A DNA stretch of 6,936 nt, from NCBI GenBank assembly GCA_009702945.1, contig WLGZ01000051.1, forward strand, positions 1-6,936. The letters are read 5' to 3'. Of the stretch, positions 1 to 5,686 are shown piece by piece (position 1 is the stretch's first letter; each line of letters begins with the position of its first letter). The notes beneath the pieces are model-generated. The model was not told the origin of the DNA. It saw only the letters and a list, made by a program, of their open reading frames with translations, and did no database searches. The DNA is from Actinomycetota bacterium (GTDB lineage Bacteria; Actinomycetota; Actinomycetes; S36-B12; UBA5976). The position numbers were made by a program, and so were the translations under genes.

Positions 1-276
1 CATCGAGTAAGCAGCGTTTCTGGTTCCCATCAACCAGGACGCAATTACTGCAGTGAGCGCAGTTCCACCTGAAGCCAGCGTGCTAACCAATGTGAATTGG
101 CTTGCGCCGGTAAACATCAATAGCGACAAAGCCATGGTTTGAGGAATAGAAAGTCCAGTTGTGGTTCCGAGAGCCCCGAAAGAAACCCCATACATCGCTA
201 CGGCGAAACCGATACTTGCAGCATTGCCGACAATTTGCCGACGGGCTAAGCTCCATTCGGTTTGGGTGGTATTCAT
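1..276 (-). CDS. azlC: AzlC-family branched-chain amino acid exporter, large subunit, N-terminal part (cut by window edge)
   Basis: Reading the minus strand from an ATG at 276-274 gives 92 uninterrupted codons that run off the window edge. The translation has a polar start (MNTTQTEWSLARRQ), then hydrophobic segments with the pattern FGALGTTTGLS, LLMFTGASQF and SWLMGTRNAAYSM. AzlC/YgaZ proteins carry this in their first three helices: a small-residue-rich first helix, a (F/T)GASQF motif, and an R(N/H) motif after helix 3. The family is the large inner-membrane subunit of a two-part exporter of branched-chain amino acids, working with a small AzlD partner. AzlD would lie beyond position 1 and cannot be seen. 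The ribosome-binding site is weak (AGG about 14 nt upstream). The assignment to the family is firm; the exact substrate is inference. Confidence 0.82.
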   Translation of the reverse strand, partial: MNTTQTEWSLARRQIVGNAASIGFAVAMYGVSFGALGTTTGLSIPQTMALSLLMFTGASQFTLVSTLASGGTALTAVIASWLMGTRNAAYSM

Positions 277-309
277 AGTCCGTTAAACCTATCGCACTAG
301 TCTGAGGCC

Positions 310-1206
310 ATGCCTAAAAACATCCGAGGACTGAGCTATGCCTTCCTAGGGGTTTTGATTTTTTCATTTACTTTGCCAATGGTGAAACTTGCGCTTCCTG
401 GTTTTTCCCCTTGGACTTTGACTTTTGGTAGAGCTGCTCTGGCTGGATTACTTGCTGCAATTCTGCTGAAGCGAGCACGTGTTAAGTTTCCGGAGAAAAA
501 ACTGATTGGTCCGTTGTTAATCACAGCAGGTGGAATTGTGATCGGCTGGCCAATTCTGACCACGCTGGCTTTAACTGAAACAACAAGTGCACATGCGGCT
601 GTGATTACTGCAGGACTACCACTGGCAACTGCTGTTTTAGCAGTATTCAGATTGCACGAGAAAGTGCCAAAAGCTTTTTGGGCTGCCGCGTTGGTTGGAA
701 CCTTCACTTTGGTGATTTACGCCTGGCTTAACGGAGGCCAGGAAGGCAGCTCGCTTAAAGCCGATCTGTTTTTAGTGGGAGCTGTTGTGGCGGCTGCGAT
801 TGGATATGCCGAAGGAGCAATCCTTAGCAAGGTAATGCCGGGCTGGCAGGTTGTCTCGTGGTGCGTAGTTTTAACCTTGCCACTCACGATGCCGTATTTC
901 TTGATTTCACTTTGGTTGGGTAGAGAAACTCACAGCATTACCTCGGTATCGTTACTGGCATTTTTGTTCACAGCATTTGGTTCCATGTACTTTGGCTTCT
1001 TTGCCTGGTACCGAGGTTTGTCAGAGTTAGGTGTCGCGCGAGGTTCGCAAGTTCAGCTGGTTCAGTCGCTCTTAACGTTACTTTGGTCAGCTTTACTGCT
1101 CGGCGAAATAGTAACGGGTAAGACTCTTGTGGCTGCCAGCGTAGTTGTGGTTTGTGTGGCGATCACCCAAAAGGTGAGGTTAGTCAGCAGGGTAGAAGTT
1201 AACTGA
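310..1206 (+). CDS. EamA/DMT-superfamily membrane transporter
   Basis: This is a 298-residue, very hydrophobic protein with about ten predicted membrane helices in two similar halves (roughly residues 9-138 and 151-285), the usual length and layout of the EamA (DUF6) drug/metabolite transporter family. Each half ends in the family pattern of a helix, an acidic turn and a last helix: RLHEKVPKAFW near 114-124, and LLLGEIVTGKTLVAAS near 262-277. Helix 1 has the typical small/aromatic run with SFTLPMVK. Such proteins export or exchange small metabolites such as amino acids; the substrate cannot be read from sequence. The start is the only ATG ahead of helix 1. It has a GAGG at 304-307, unusually close (2 nt), so initiation may be weak or leaderless. 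The gene is divergent from azlC across 33 bp, and its last 27 bp overlap the end of the convergent fbpC. Confidence 0.88.
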   Translation: MPKNIRGLSYAFLGVLIFSFTLPMVKLALPGFSPWTLTFGRAALAGLLAAILLKRARVKFPEKKLIGPLLITAGGIVIGWPILTTLALTETTSAHAAVITAGLPLATAVLAVFRLHEKVPKAFWAAALVGTFTLVIYAWLNGGQEGSSLKADLFLVGAVVAAAIGYAEGAILSKVMPGWQVVSWCVVLTLPLTMPYFLISLWLGRETHSITSVSLLAFLFTAFGSMYFGFFAWYRGLSELGVARGSQVQLVQSLLTLLWSALLLGEIVTGKTLVAASVVVVCVAITQKVRLVSRVEVN

Positions 1207-2211
1207 TCCTCTGACCCAAACGGTTACTGGCATGCCAACTTCTGGTGAGATCGGTCCAGAAGTGCGAGCCTTCACAGTTCCAGCGGCAGTCTTAACTTCA
1301 ACTAAGGCATCGTGTCCAAAGAATTGACGTCCGGTAACTACGGCTAAACCTTTTGGATCAGGTTGTAGATATAAATTCTCTGGACGAATAGCAACTTGAC
1401 CCTTAGTTCCTTCAGGTTGCGCCACGCTCGGGATCAGGTCGCCCAATTGCGTGCTGACTTTCCCGGCAGTTACTACGCCAGGAATAACCACGGCATCGCC
1501 TAGGAACTTAGCAAGTGAAACGTCAACTGGCTGCGAGTAAATCGATCGCGGGCTACCAATCTGGGCAACGGTTCCGTCGCGAAGGATTGCCACTTGATCA
1601 GCTATCGATAGCGCCTCTTCTTGATCGTGAGTTACCAGAATTGCAGTTGCACTGGCTGCTCGAAGGATTGCTCGGACATCTTCGCGAAGCTTTGAACGCA
1701 ATTGGGCATCCAGCGCAGCGAATGGTTCATCAAGAAGAATCACGTCAGGATTAGGTGCAAGTGCGCGGGCGATTGCTACGCGTTGGCGCTGGCCACCAGA
1801 AAGCGTGTCAGGAAGAGAATCTCTCTGGTCACCCATCCCGATTAGATCCAACAACTCTGAAACTTTTGTATCTTTCGCGGCAGTCTTCAAGTGGGAAAGT
1901 CCGTACGCAATATTCTTTGAAACTGATAAATGAGGAAACAGCGCAGAATCCTGTGGCACAAAACCAACGTTTCGCTTTTCAGGAGGTAGTGACAATGACT
2001 CCGAAGAAACTACTCGGCCATTCATTGTGATAGATCCCGAGTCCACTGAATCAAAGCCTGCAATCAACCGCAGGAGTGTGGTTTTACCGCCGCCTGAGGC
2101 ACCCAGAACTGTTAGAAGCGAACCGTCTTCGACAGTAAATGAAACATTTTTGAGTACAGATACATTGCCAAAAGATTTGGAGACATTTTTTATTTGCACT
2201 TTTTCTGACAT
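1180..2211 (-). CDS. fbpC: Iron(III)-type ABC transporter ATP-binding protein
   Basis: This 343-residue cytoplasmic ATPase powers the importer formed with the two genes upstream of it. All ABC motifs are intact: Walker A GASGGGKTT (37-45), Q-loop with Q87 in FVPQD, signature LSGGQRQR (137-144), Walker B VILLDEP (157-163, catalytic E162), D-loop (ALD, 166-168) and switch histidine H195 in LVTHD. Residues from about 240 to the end form a TOBE-like regulatory/substrate domain with AIRPEN at 274-279, typical of the FbpC/PotA/CysA group. The length is normal for the family. The ATG directly abuts the fbpB stop (TAG at 2214-2212, no gap), and its Shine-Dalgarno GAGGTGA (2223-2217) lies inside fbpB, so translation is probably coupled. 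The last 27 bp overlap the convergent EamA gene. Iron as substrate is inferred from the partner proteins. Confidence 0.93.
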   Translation of the reverse strand: MSEKVQIKNVSKSFGNVSVLKNVSFTVEDGSLLTVLGASGGGKTTLLRLIAGFDSVDSGSITMNGRVVSSESLSLPPEKRNVGFVPQDSALFPHLSVSKNIAYGLSHLKTAAKDTKVSELLDLIGMGDQRDSLPDTLSGGQRQRVAIARALAPNPDVILLDEPFAALDAQLRSKLREDVRAILRAASATAILVTHDQEEALSIADQVAILRDGTVAQIGSPRSIYSQPVDVSLAKFLGDAVVIPGVVTAGKVSTQLGDLIPSVAQPEGTKGQVAIRPENLYLQPDPKGLAVVTGRQFFGHDALVEVKTAAGTVKARTSGPISPEVGMPVTVWVRGSVNFYPAD

Positions 2212-3741
2212 CTATCTCACCTCGCTAACGCTAACTTCATTCGGAACTTCTACTTCTAGGCTACTTCGATTTTGAGTTGCCCGAATTTCACGATTAACGA
2301 AAAGCGCAGGAATACCTGCTACGAGTATCAATAGCAATGCATATGGAGCCGCGGCACTGAATGCACTTACGGAAGTTGCAGACCATAATCGGGTGGCAAG
2401 TGTTTCAATTCCAGTCGGGCGAAGAATCAGAGTCGCTGGCAACTCTTTAATTACGGTAAGCCCGACAAAGGCGGTGGCACTTAGAATTCCAGGAGCCGCT
2501 GCCGGAATCACAACTCTTCTTAGTGTTTGAAATTGAGAGCTTCCTAGCGTTCTAGAGACTTCTTCAATTCCGGTTGGTACTTGCGAAATTGGCACCTTTA
2601 GAACAGCAACTGCATTGGGTAGAAATAATGCGAGATATGCGAGAAGTACTAAAGCACTGGTTTGGTAGAGACTTGGCACAGATTGATTCACTAGGAATAC
2701 GAAAGAGAGCGCAACGACTACGCCAGGAAGTGCATGGGTAATCAAAATAGTTTTTTCGACATTGACTGAATACTTGCTTTTATACCTAACCGCCAAGATG
2801 GCAACCGCTAAGCCAACAAAAGCAACAGCTAATCCACCAGCAATTCCGTACCCAACTGTGTTAACAAAGGCACGAGAAATTTCGCCAAAATTTGATTGCG
2901 ACTGACCAATCACCGTCCAGTAAATAATGCTCGAAACTGGAATCAGAACTCCCAATACAAACCATGACAACAACAAAGCCTGCGCTCCAATTTGCCATTT
3001 GCCAAGTTTGGTTTGCATTGCTCGATATTGACCTGATGACTTGGCAGTCGTTAGAGAGTTGGATCTACTTTCAATTCGAATTAGAAACAGGGTAAGAACA
3101 ACTAGAACTAGCGCTAGGGCGGCAGCTGAGTTCCTGTCGAAACTTGCTCGGTAGGCGTTATAAATCGCGCGCGTGAAGGTATCAAATCGCATTAAGGAAA
3201 CCGCACCGAAATCACTAAGGGTATAGAGAGCAACAAGTAATCCAGATCCGAACACCGCACTTCGAATTGCCGGCCACGTGATAGTTCTGGCAACACTCAA
3301 CTGACTTCGTCCAAGAGTGCGAGCAACTTCTTCACCTGCACCGCTATGTCGATTAAAGGCAGCTGAGACTGCTAGGAAAACATAAGGTGACGTACTAATA
3401 CTTAGTACTAGCCACGATCCAATAAATCCATTTATTCCGGACGATACTGAAAGCCAGGCGTAAGCCAATACATATGAAGGCATCGCTAGCGGGAGAATCG
3501 CAACAACTTGAAACAATCTGCGAAAAGCCAAATCTGACCGGAAGCTCAACCAAGCCTGAGCTGTCCCAATAGTCATTGCAGTTACACAAACCACAAGGGT
3601 GAGGGAGAGCGAGTTGTAAATCAGCTCAAGAGTCCTTGCCCGAAACAAGCTATCAACCAATTCGCTGATTCCAATTTGCGCTGTACGCAACAGAATGTAG
3701 ACCAGCGGTAAAACCGAAACGAAAACGCCAAATGCCACCAC
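2212..3741 (-). CDS. fbpB: Iron(III)-type ABC transporter permease, two fused membrane domains
   Basis: This 509-residue membrane protein has about twelve helices made of two BPD_transp_1 permease domains in tandem, as in FbpB/AfuB; it forms the whole translocation channel. Each half carries the ATPase-docking EAA loop: EEVARTLGRSQ at about 137-147 and EEVSRTLGSSQ at about 393-403, each followed by a conserved proline-containing helix. The second half also has KELPATLILRPTG (432-444) and TLATRLWSA, characteristic of iron-type permeases. The gene sits between fbpA and fbpC. The start is uncertain. The GTG used here (3741-3739) has no good ribosome-binding site and lies inside the 3' arm of a strong hairpin. 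The frame stays open upstream to 3798, and a CTG at 3786-3784 overlapping the fbpA stop would add 15 residues including RSNQRPP, a plausible positively charged cytoplasmic N-terminus before helix 1. Confidence 0.92.
   Translation of the reverse strand: MVAFGVFVSVLPLVYILLRTAQIGISELVDSLFRARTLELIYNSLSLTLVVCVTAMTIGTAQAWLSFRSDLAFRRLFQVVAILPLAMPSYVLAYAWLSVSSGINGFIGSWLVLSISTSPYVFLAVSAAFNRHSGAGEEVARTLGRSQLSVARTITWPAIRSAVFGSGLLVALYTLSDFGAVSLMRFDTFTRAIYNAYRASFDRNSAAALALVLVVLTLFLIRIESRSNSLTTAKSSGQYRAMQTKLGKWQIGAQALLLSWFVLGVLIPVSSIIYWTVIGQSQSNFGEISRAFVNTVGYGIAGGLAVAFVGLAVAILAVRYKSKYSVNVEKTILITHALPGVVVALSFVFLVNQSVPSLYQTSALVLLAYLALFLPNAVAVLKVPISQVPTGIEEVSRTLGSSQFQTLRRVVIPAAAPGILSATAFVGLTVIKELPATLILRPTGIETLATRLWSATSVSAFSAAAPYALLLILVAGIPALFVNREIRATQNRSSLEVEVPNEVSVSEVR
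2217..2223 (-). promoter_or_regulatory. Ribosome-binding site of fbpC, inside the end of fbpB
   Basis: The minus strand reads GAGGTGA five bases before the fbpC ATG (2211-2209). It is a strong Shine-Dalgarno match that lies wholly within the last codons of fbpB, which supports the ATG chosen for fbpC and translational coupling of permease and ATPase. Confidence 0.75.
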
Positions 3742-3763
3742 TACAGAAATTTGTAGTGGTGGC
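3734..3763 (-). repeat. Perfect 12-6-12 inverted repeat (RNA hairpin) at the fbpA/fbpB junction
   Basis: On the minus strand the arms are GCCACCACTACA and TGTAGTGGTGGC, fully complementary, with a 6-nt loop AATTTC. Beyond one G-A mismatch, three more A-T pairs (3765-3767 with 3730-3732) can extend the stem. It starts 19 bases after the fbpA stop and includes the GTG start candidate of fbpB in its 3' arm. There is no clean U-run after it on either strand (minus continues ATTTGGCGTTTTCG), so it is not a textbook terminator. A role in mRNA 3'-end protection, partial termination or start-site masking is inference, by analogy with stem-loops known after binding-protein genes in ABC operons. Confidence 0.8.
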
Positions 3764-3782
3764 CTTTGGTTTGATCTGGTCG

Positions 3783-4811
3783 TCAGATTAGACCCGCTTC
3801 AGTTAACAATTGCAAAGTCTGCTCTAGTGAAGACAGATTTGATAAATCAATTTCTGGTCCGTTGATCTCGCTTAACTTAGGCATAGCTGGATCTGGCGAA
3901 ACATCTGAAGTGAGTGAATACTCAAAGGTGGTTTCCAGGAAATACTTTTGCGCAGTCTCGCCCAAAAGCCACTTTGCGAATACCAAAGCGTTTGGATTGT
4001 CTGAAATTAGCGAAACTCCAGCGACATTAACAAGATTGCCAGCATCACCATCGGCAAACCAAGTGATCTTCGAATTCATGTTCTCGGCACCGATTTCAGC
4101 AGCTTTTTCAAACCAGTAGTAATGGTTTAGAAGTCCGGCAGCAACTTCGCCGTTCTCGACTGCATCCAGAATCTGGCTGTTCTTTTCGTAGAGGATCGCA
4201 TTTTCCTTCATTGCTGAAAGAAATTCCAAAGTCTTTTCGTCACCCTCGGTTACACGCATCCCAGTAACAAATGACTGAAAGGATGCATTTGTCGGAGCAA
4301 TAGCGATTCGACCTTTCCAGCCTGGATCGGCGAGATCAAACACCGACTTCGGTAGATCTGTCACAAGTTCAGGGTTGTATGCAAGGACGCGTGAACGTCC
4401 GGATACGCCAACCCAAGAACCATCTTTAGCGCGAAATTTGGCAGGGACTAAATTCAGTACCTCTTCGGGCAAAGTATATGTAGTAGCTTCTTGGCTTACT
4501 GCGCCCAATGCGCCAGCGTCCTGTGAGAAAAATACATCAGCCTTTGTGTTGTTGCCTTCCTCAAGAATGGTCGCTGCCATCTCTGAAGATTCACCGTAAC
4601 GAACGTTTACTACGATCCCAGTTTCTGATGTAAACAACTCAAGAAGCGGTGCGATCAGTTCCTCAGAACGACCCGAATAAAGCGTGATCGATCCGGCATT
4701 ACTATCCGCAGTACTGGATGCGTTTGGCTCGGAAGTTGTTTCACTGGCACAACCGGAAACAAGGACAGAAAGACTTAGTGCTGAAGCAGCAAGTAAGCGA
4801 CGCGAAAGCAT
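3783..4811 (-). CDS. fbpA: Iron(III)-type ABC transporter substrate-binding lipoprotein
   Basis: This 342-residue extracellular binding protein is anchored as a lipoprotein. The N-terminus is a classic lipoprotein signal: MLSRR, a hydrophobic core, then the lipobox VSGC with the lipidated cysteine at residue 21, followed by a Ser/Thr-rich linker to about residue 40. The mature domain opens with ITLYSGRSEELIAPLLE and contains ADVFFSQDAGALGA (91-104), APTNASFQSFVTGMR (172-186) and LLNHYYWF (228-234). The paired tyrosines Y231-Y232 correspond to the iron-ligand tyrosines of FbpA-type proteins. I chose the ATG at 4811-4809 rather than the upstream in-frame ATG at 4919. It has AGGAG four bases upstream and begins exactly at the signal peptide, whereas the longer form would put 36 non-signal residues first and overlap thyX. 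First gene of the fbpABC operon. Iron is the likely ligand; a related cation or chelate is possible. Confidence 0.93.
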   Translation of the reverse strand: MLSRRLLAASALSLSVLVSGCASETTSEPNASSTADSNAGSITLYSGRSEELIAPLLELFTSETGIVVNVRYGESSEMAATILEEGNNTKADVFFSQDAGALGAVSQEATTYTLPEEVLNLVPAKFRAKDGSWVGVSGRSRVLAYNPELVTDLPKSVFDLADPGWKGRIAIAPTNASFQSFVTGMRVTEGDEKTLEFLSAMKENAILYEKNSQILDAVENGEVAAGLLNHYYWFEKAAEIGAENMNSKITWFADGDAGNLVNVAGVSLISDNPNALVFAKWLLGETAQKYFLETTFEYSLTSDVSPDPAMPKLSEINGPEIDLSNLSSLEQTLQLLTEAGLI

Positions 4812-4815
4812 TTGA

Positions 4816-4820
4816 CTCCT
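4816..4820 (-). promoter_or_regulatory. Ribosome-binding site deciding the fbpA start
   Basis: The minus strand reads AGGAG four bases upstream of the ATG at 4811-4809. This is what moves the fbpA start downstream from the longer in-frame ATG at 4919, which has no comparable site. Confidence 0.8.
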
Positions 4821-4828
4821 AATTAAGG

Positions 4829-4858
4829 TATTTATGCAACTAAATGGTTGCATAAATA
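4829..4858. promoter_or_regulatory. Perfect 12-6-12 inverted repeat, candidate operator between fbpA and thyX
   Basis: The arms TATTTATGCAAC (4829-4840) and GTTGCATAAATA (4847-4858) are exact reverse complements around the spacer TAAATG. The site ends 17 bp from the fbpA ATG and 42 bp from the thyX ATG, in an AT-rich divergent intergenic region. The size and symmetry fit the binding site of a dimeric repressor. It does not match the DtxR/IdeR iron box or the classical Fur box as I know them, so the regulator is unknown. In the fbpA transcript it could also fold as a leader hairpin just ahead of the ribosome-binding site. Confidence 0.65.
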
Positions 4859-4886
4859 ATTTTGTAACTAAAAGGTAGCGAAAATC
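4857..4886. repeat. Degenerate tandem second copy of the fbpA-thyX operator-like site
   Basis: Shifted by 28 bp from the perfect palindrome, this 30-bp segment matches it at 22 of 30 positions. The central core TGTAACTAAAAGGTAGC (4863-4879) matches TGCAACTAAATGGTTGC (4835-4851) at 14 of 17. Its own dyad symmetry is weak (7 of 12 pairs), as expected of a lower-affinity secondary site. Homology of the two copies is visible; binding of a regulator is inference. Confidence 0.5.
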
Positions 4887-4900
4887 AATTAGTCGGTCAA
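4872..4900 (-). promoter_or_regulatory. Possible fbpA promoter
   Basis: On the minus strand TTGACC (4900-4895, 5 of 6 to the -35 consensus) is followed after 17 bases by TACCTT (4877-4872, only 3 of 6 to the -10 consensus). Transcription would begin near 4865. The degenerate operator copy would then cover the -10, and the perfect palindrome would fall just downstream of the start, a sensible repressor layout. The -10 is poor, so this is tentative. Confidence 0.25.
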
Positions 4901-5677
4901 ATGGAGAAAGTGGTGGCAAAGTCAGGGTTAATTGGGCGCCCCGATAGCCTTATCAACGTGGCCCAAGAGATTTCCTTTAGAAGTGATGTAACTGTCGAGC
5001 TGGTGAAGCACTCTGCAGGAGACGCAGATGTGCTTTGGGCAGCCCGAGTTTCAACTAAAGGCGATCAATCTGCAGTGGACGTTAATGCCGATTCCGCTGC
5101 CTCTGCTGGTTTGATCAACTATTTGATGCGGGATCGTCACGGAAGTCCGTTCGAGCATTCGGTATTTACTTTCTTTGTGCAAGCACCAATTTTTATGTGG
5201 CGTGAACATTTTCGTCACCGCATGGCAAGTTACAACGAAGAATCTGGTCGTTACAAAGTTTTAGAACCGATTTTCTACACGCCTGGTCCGGAGCGAAAGC
5301 TGATCCAAGTTGGTAAAGCCGGCGCTTACGAATTTGTCGATGGAACATCAGAGCAATTTGAAATTGTTACTACAGAGACCAAGAAGGCCTGCGAAGTTGC
5401 CTACGCATCTTATGAAGCAATGCTGGAAGCTGGCGTGGCCCGCGAAGTCGCTCGAATTGTTTTGCCGGTGACGATTTATAGTTCTGCCTACGTAACAATG
5501 AACGCCCGCGCGCTGATGAACTTTCTTAGTCTGCGACGTAAAGCAGAAGGTTCTCACTTCCCATCCTTCCCACAACGCGAAATTGAAATGGTTGCAGAAA
5601 AGTACGAGTTAGAATTCGAGCGAATCATGCCACTTACCCACGCATCATTCGTGGCTAATGGCCGAGTCGCTCCATAG
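4901..5677 (+). CDS. thyX: Flavin-dependent thymidylate synthase ThyX
   Basis: ThyX makes dTMP from dUMP using methylene-tetrahydrofolate, with FAD and NADPH, in the cytoplasm; it replaces or supplements ThyA. The family signature RHRX7S is present as RHRMASYNEES (105-115), continuing to SGRY. Other strong family segments are FRSDVTVELVKH (26-37), LMRDRHGSPFEH (75-86), REVARIVLPV (181-190), NARALMNFLSLR (201-212) and the C-terminal ANGRVAP. The protein resembles the roughly 246-residue Streptomyces type. As drawn it has 258 residues, with an N-terminal extension of about 25 residues before FRSD. The ATG at 4901 has no clear ribosome-binding site. A GTG at 4913 has GGAG (4903-4906) six bases upstream and would give 254 residues, so the start is uncertain. 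It is followed after 9 bp by dapA. Confidence 0.95.
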   Translation: MEKVVAKSGLIGRPDSLINVAQEISFRSDVTVELVKHSAGDADVLWAARVSTKGDQSAVDVNADSAASAGLINYLMRDRHGSPFEHSVFTFFVQAPIFMWREHFRHRMASYNEESGRYKVLEPIFYTPGPERKLIQVGKAGAYEFVDGTSEQFEIVTTETKKACEVAYASYEAMLEAGVAREVARIVLPVTIYSSAYVTMNARALMNFLSLRRKAEGSHFPSFPQREIEMVAEKYELEFERIMPLTHASFVANGRVAP

Positions 5678-5680
5678 GGA
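5676..5680 (+). promoter_or_regulatory. Ribosome-binding site of dapA
   Basis: AGGGA lies six bases before the GTG at 5687 and overlaps the thyX stop codon (5675-5677). It favours GTG 5687 as the dapA start, although GTG 5693 with AGG at 5683-5685 is also possible. The overlap implies thyX-dapA co-transcription. Confidence 0.6.
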
Positions 5681-5686
5681 ATAGGT

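Noticed and set aside
336..707. 123-codon open frame on the minus strand inside the EamA gene
   Set aside because: It is antisense to a well-supported transporter, has low-complexity Ala/Thr/Ser/Lys composition, no recognisable domain and no ribosome-binding site; a frame shadow.
1515..2275. Series of plus-strand open frames (1515-1754, 1755-2030, 2027-2275) opposite fbpC
   Set aside because: All lie antisense to the intact ABC ATPase motifs, and none reads like a known protein.
3734..3763. Rho-independent terminator at the fbpA/fbpB hairpin
   Set aside because: The stem is strong, but neither strand has a continuous U-run after it and fbpB follows at once; kept only as a hairpin of unknown role.
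3730..4858. The two inverted repeats (3734-3763 and 4829-4858) as copies of one mobile or dispersed element, since both are 12-6-12
   Set aside because: The arm and loop sequences are unrelated and differ greatly in base composition; the shared geometry looks coincidental.
4855..4860. AATAAT as a -10 box for thyX
   Set aside because: It matches 5 of 6, but no acceptable -35 hexamer lies 16-18 bases upstream and the region is AT-rich, so a chance match is likely.
4812..4919. N-terminal extension of fbpA to the in-frame ATG at 4919
   Set aside because: It would put 36 residues before a clear lipoprotein signal peptide, span both palindrome copies and overlap thyX. The ATG at 4811 has its own AGGAG.
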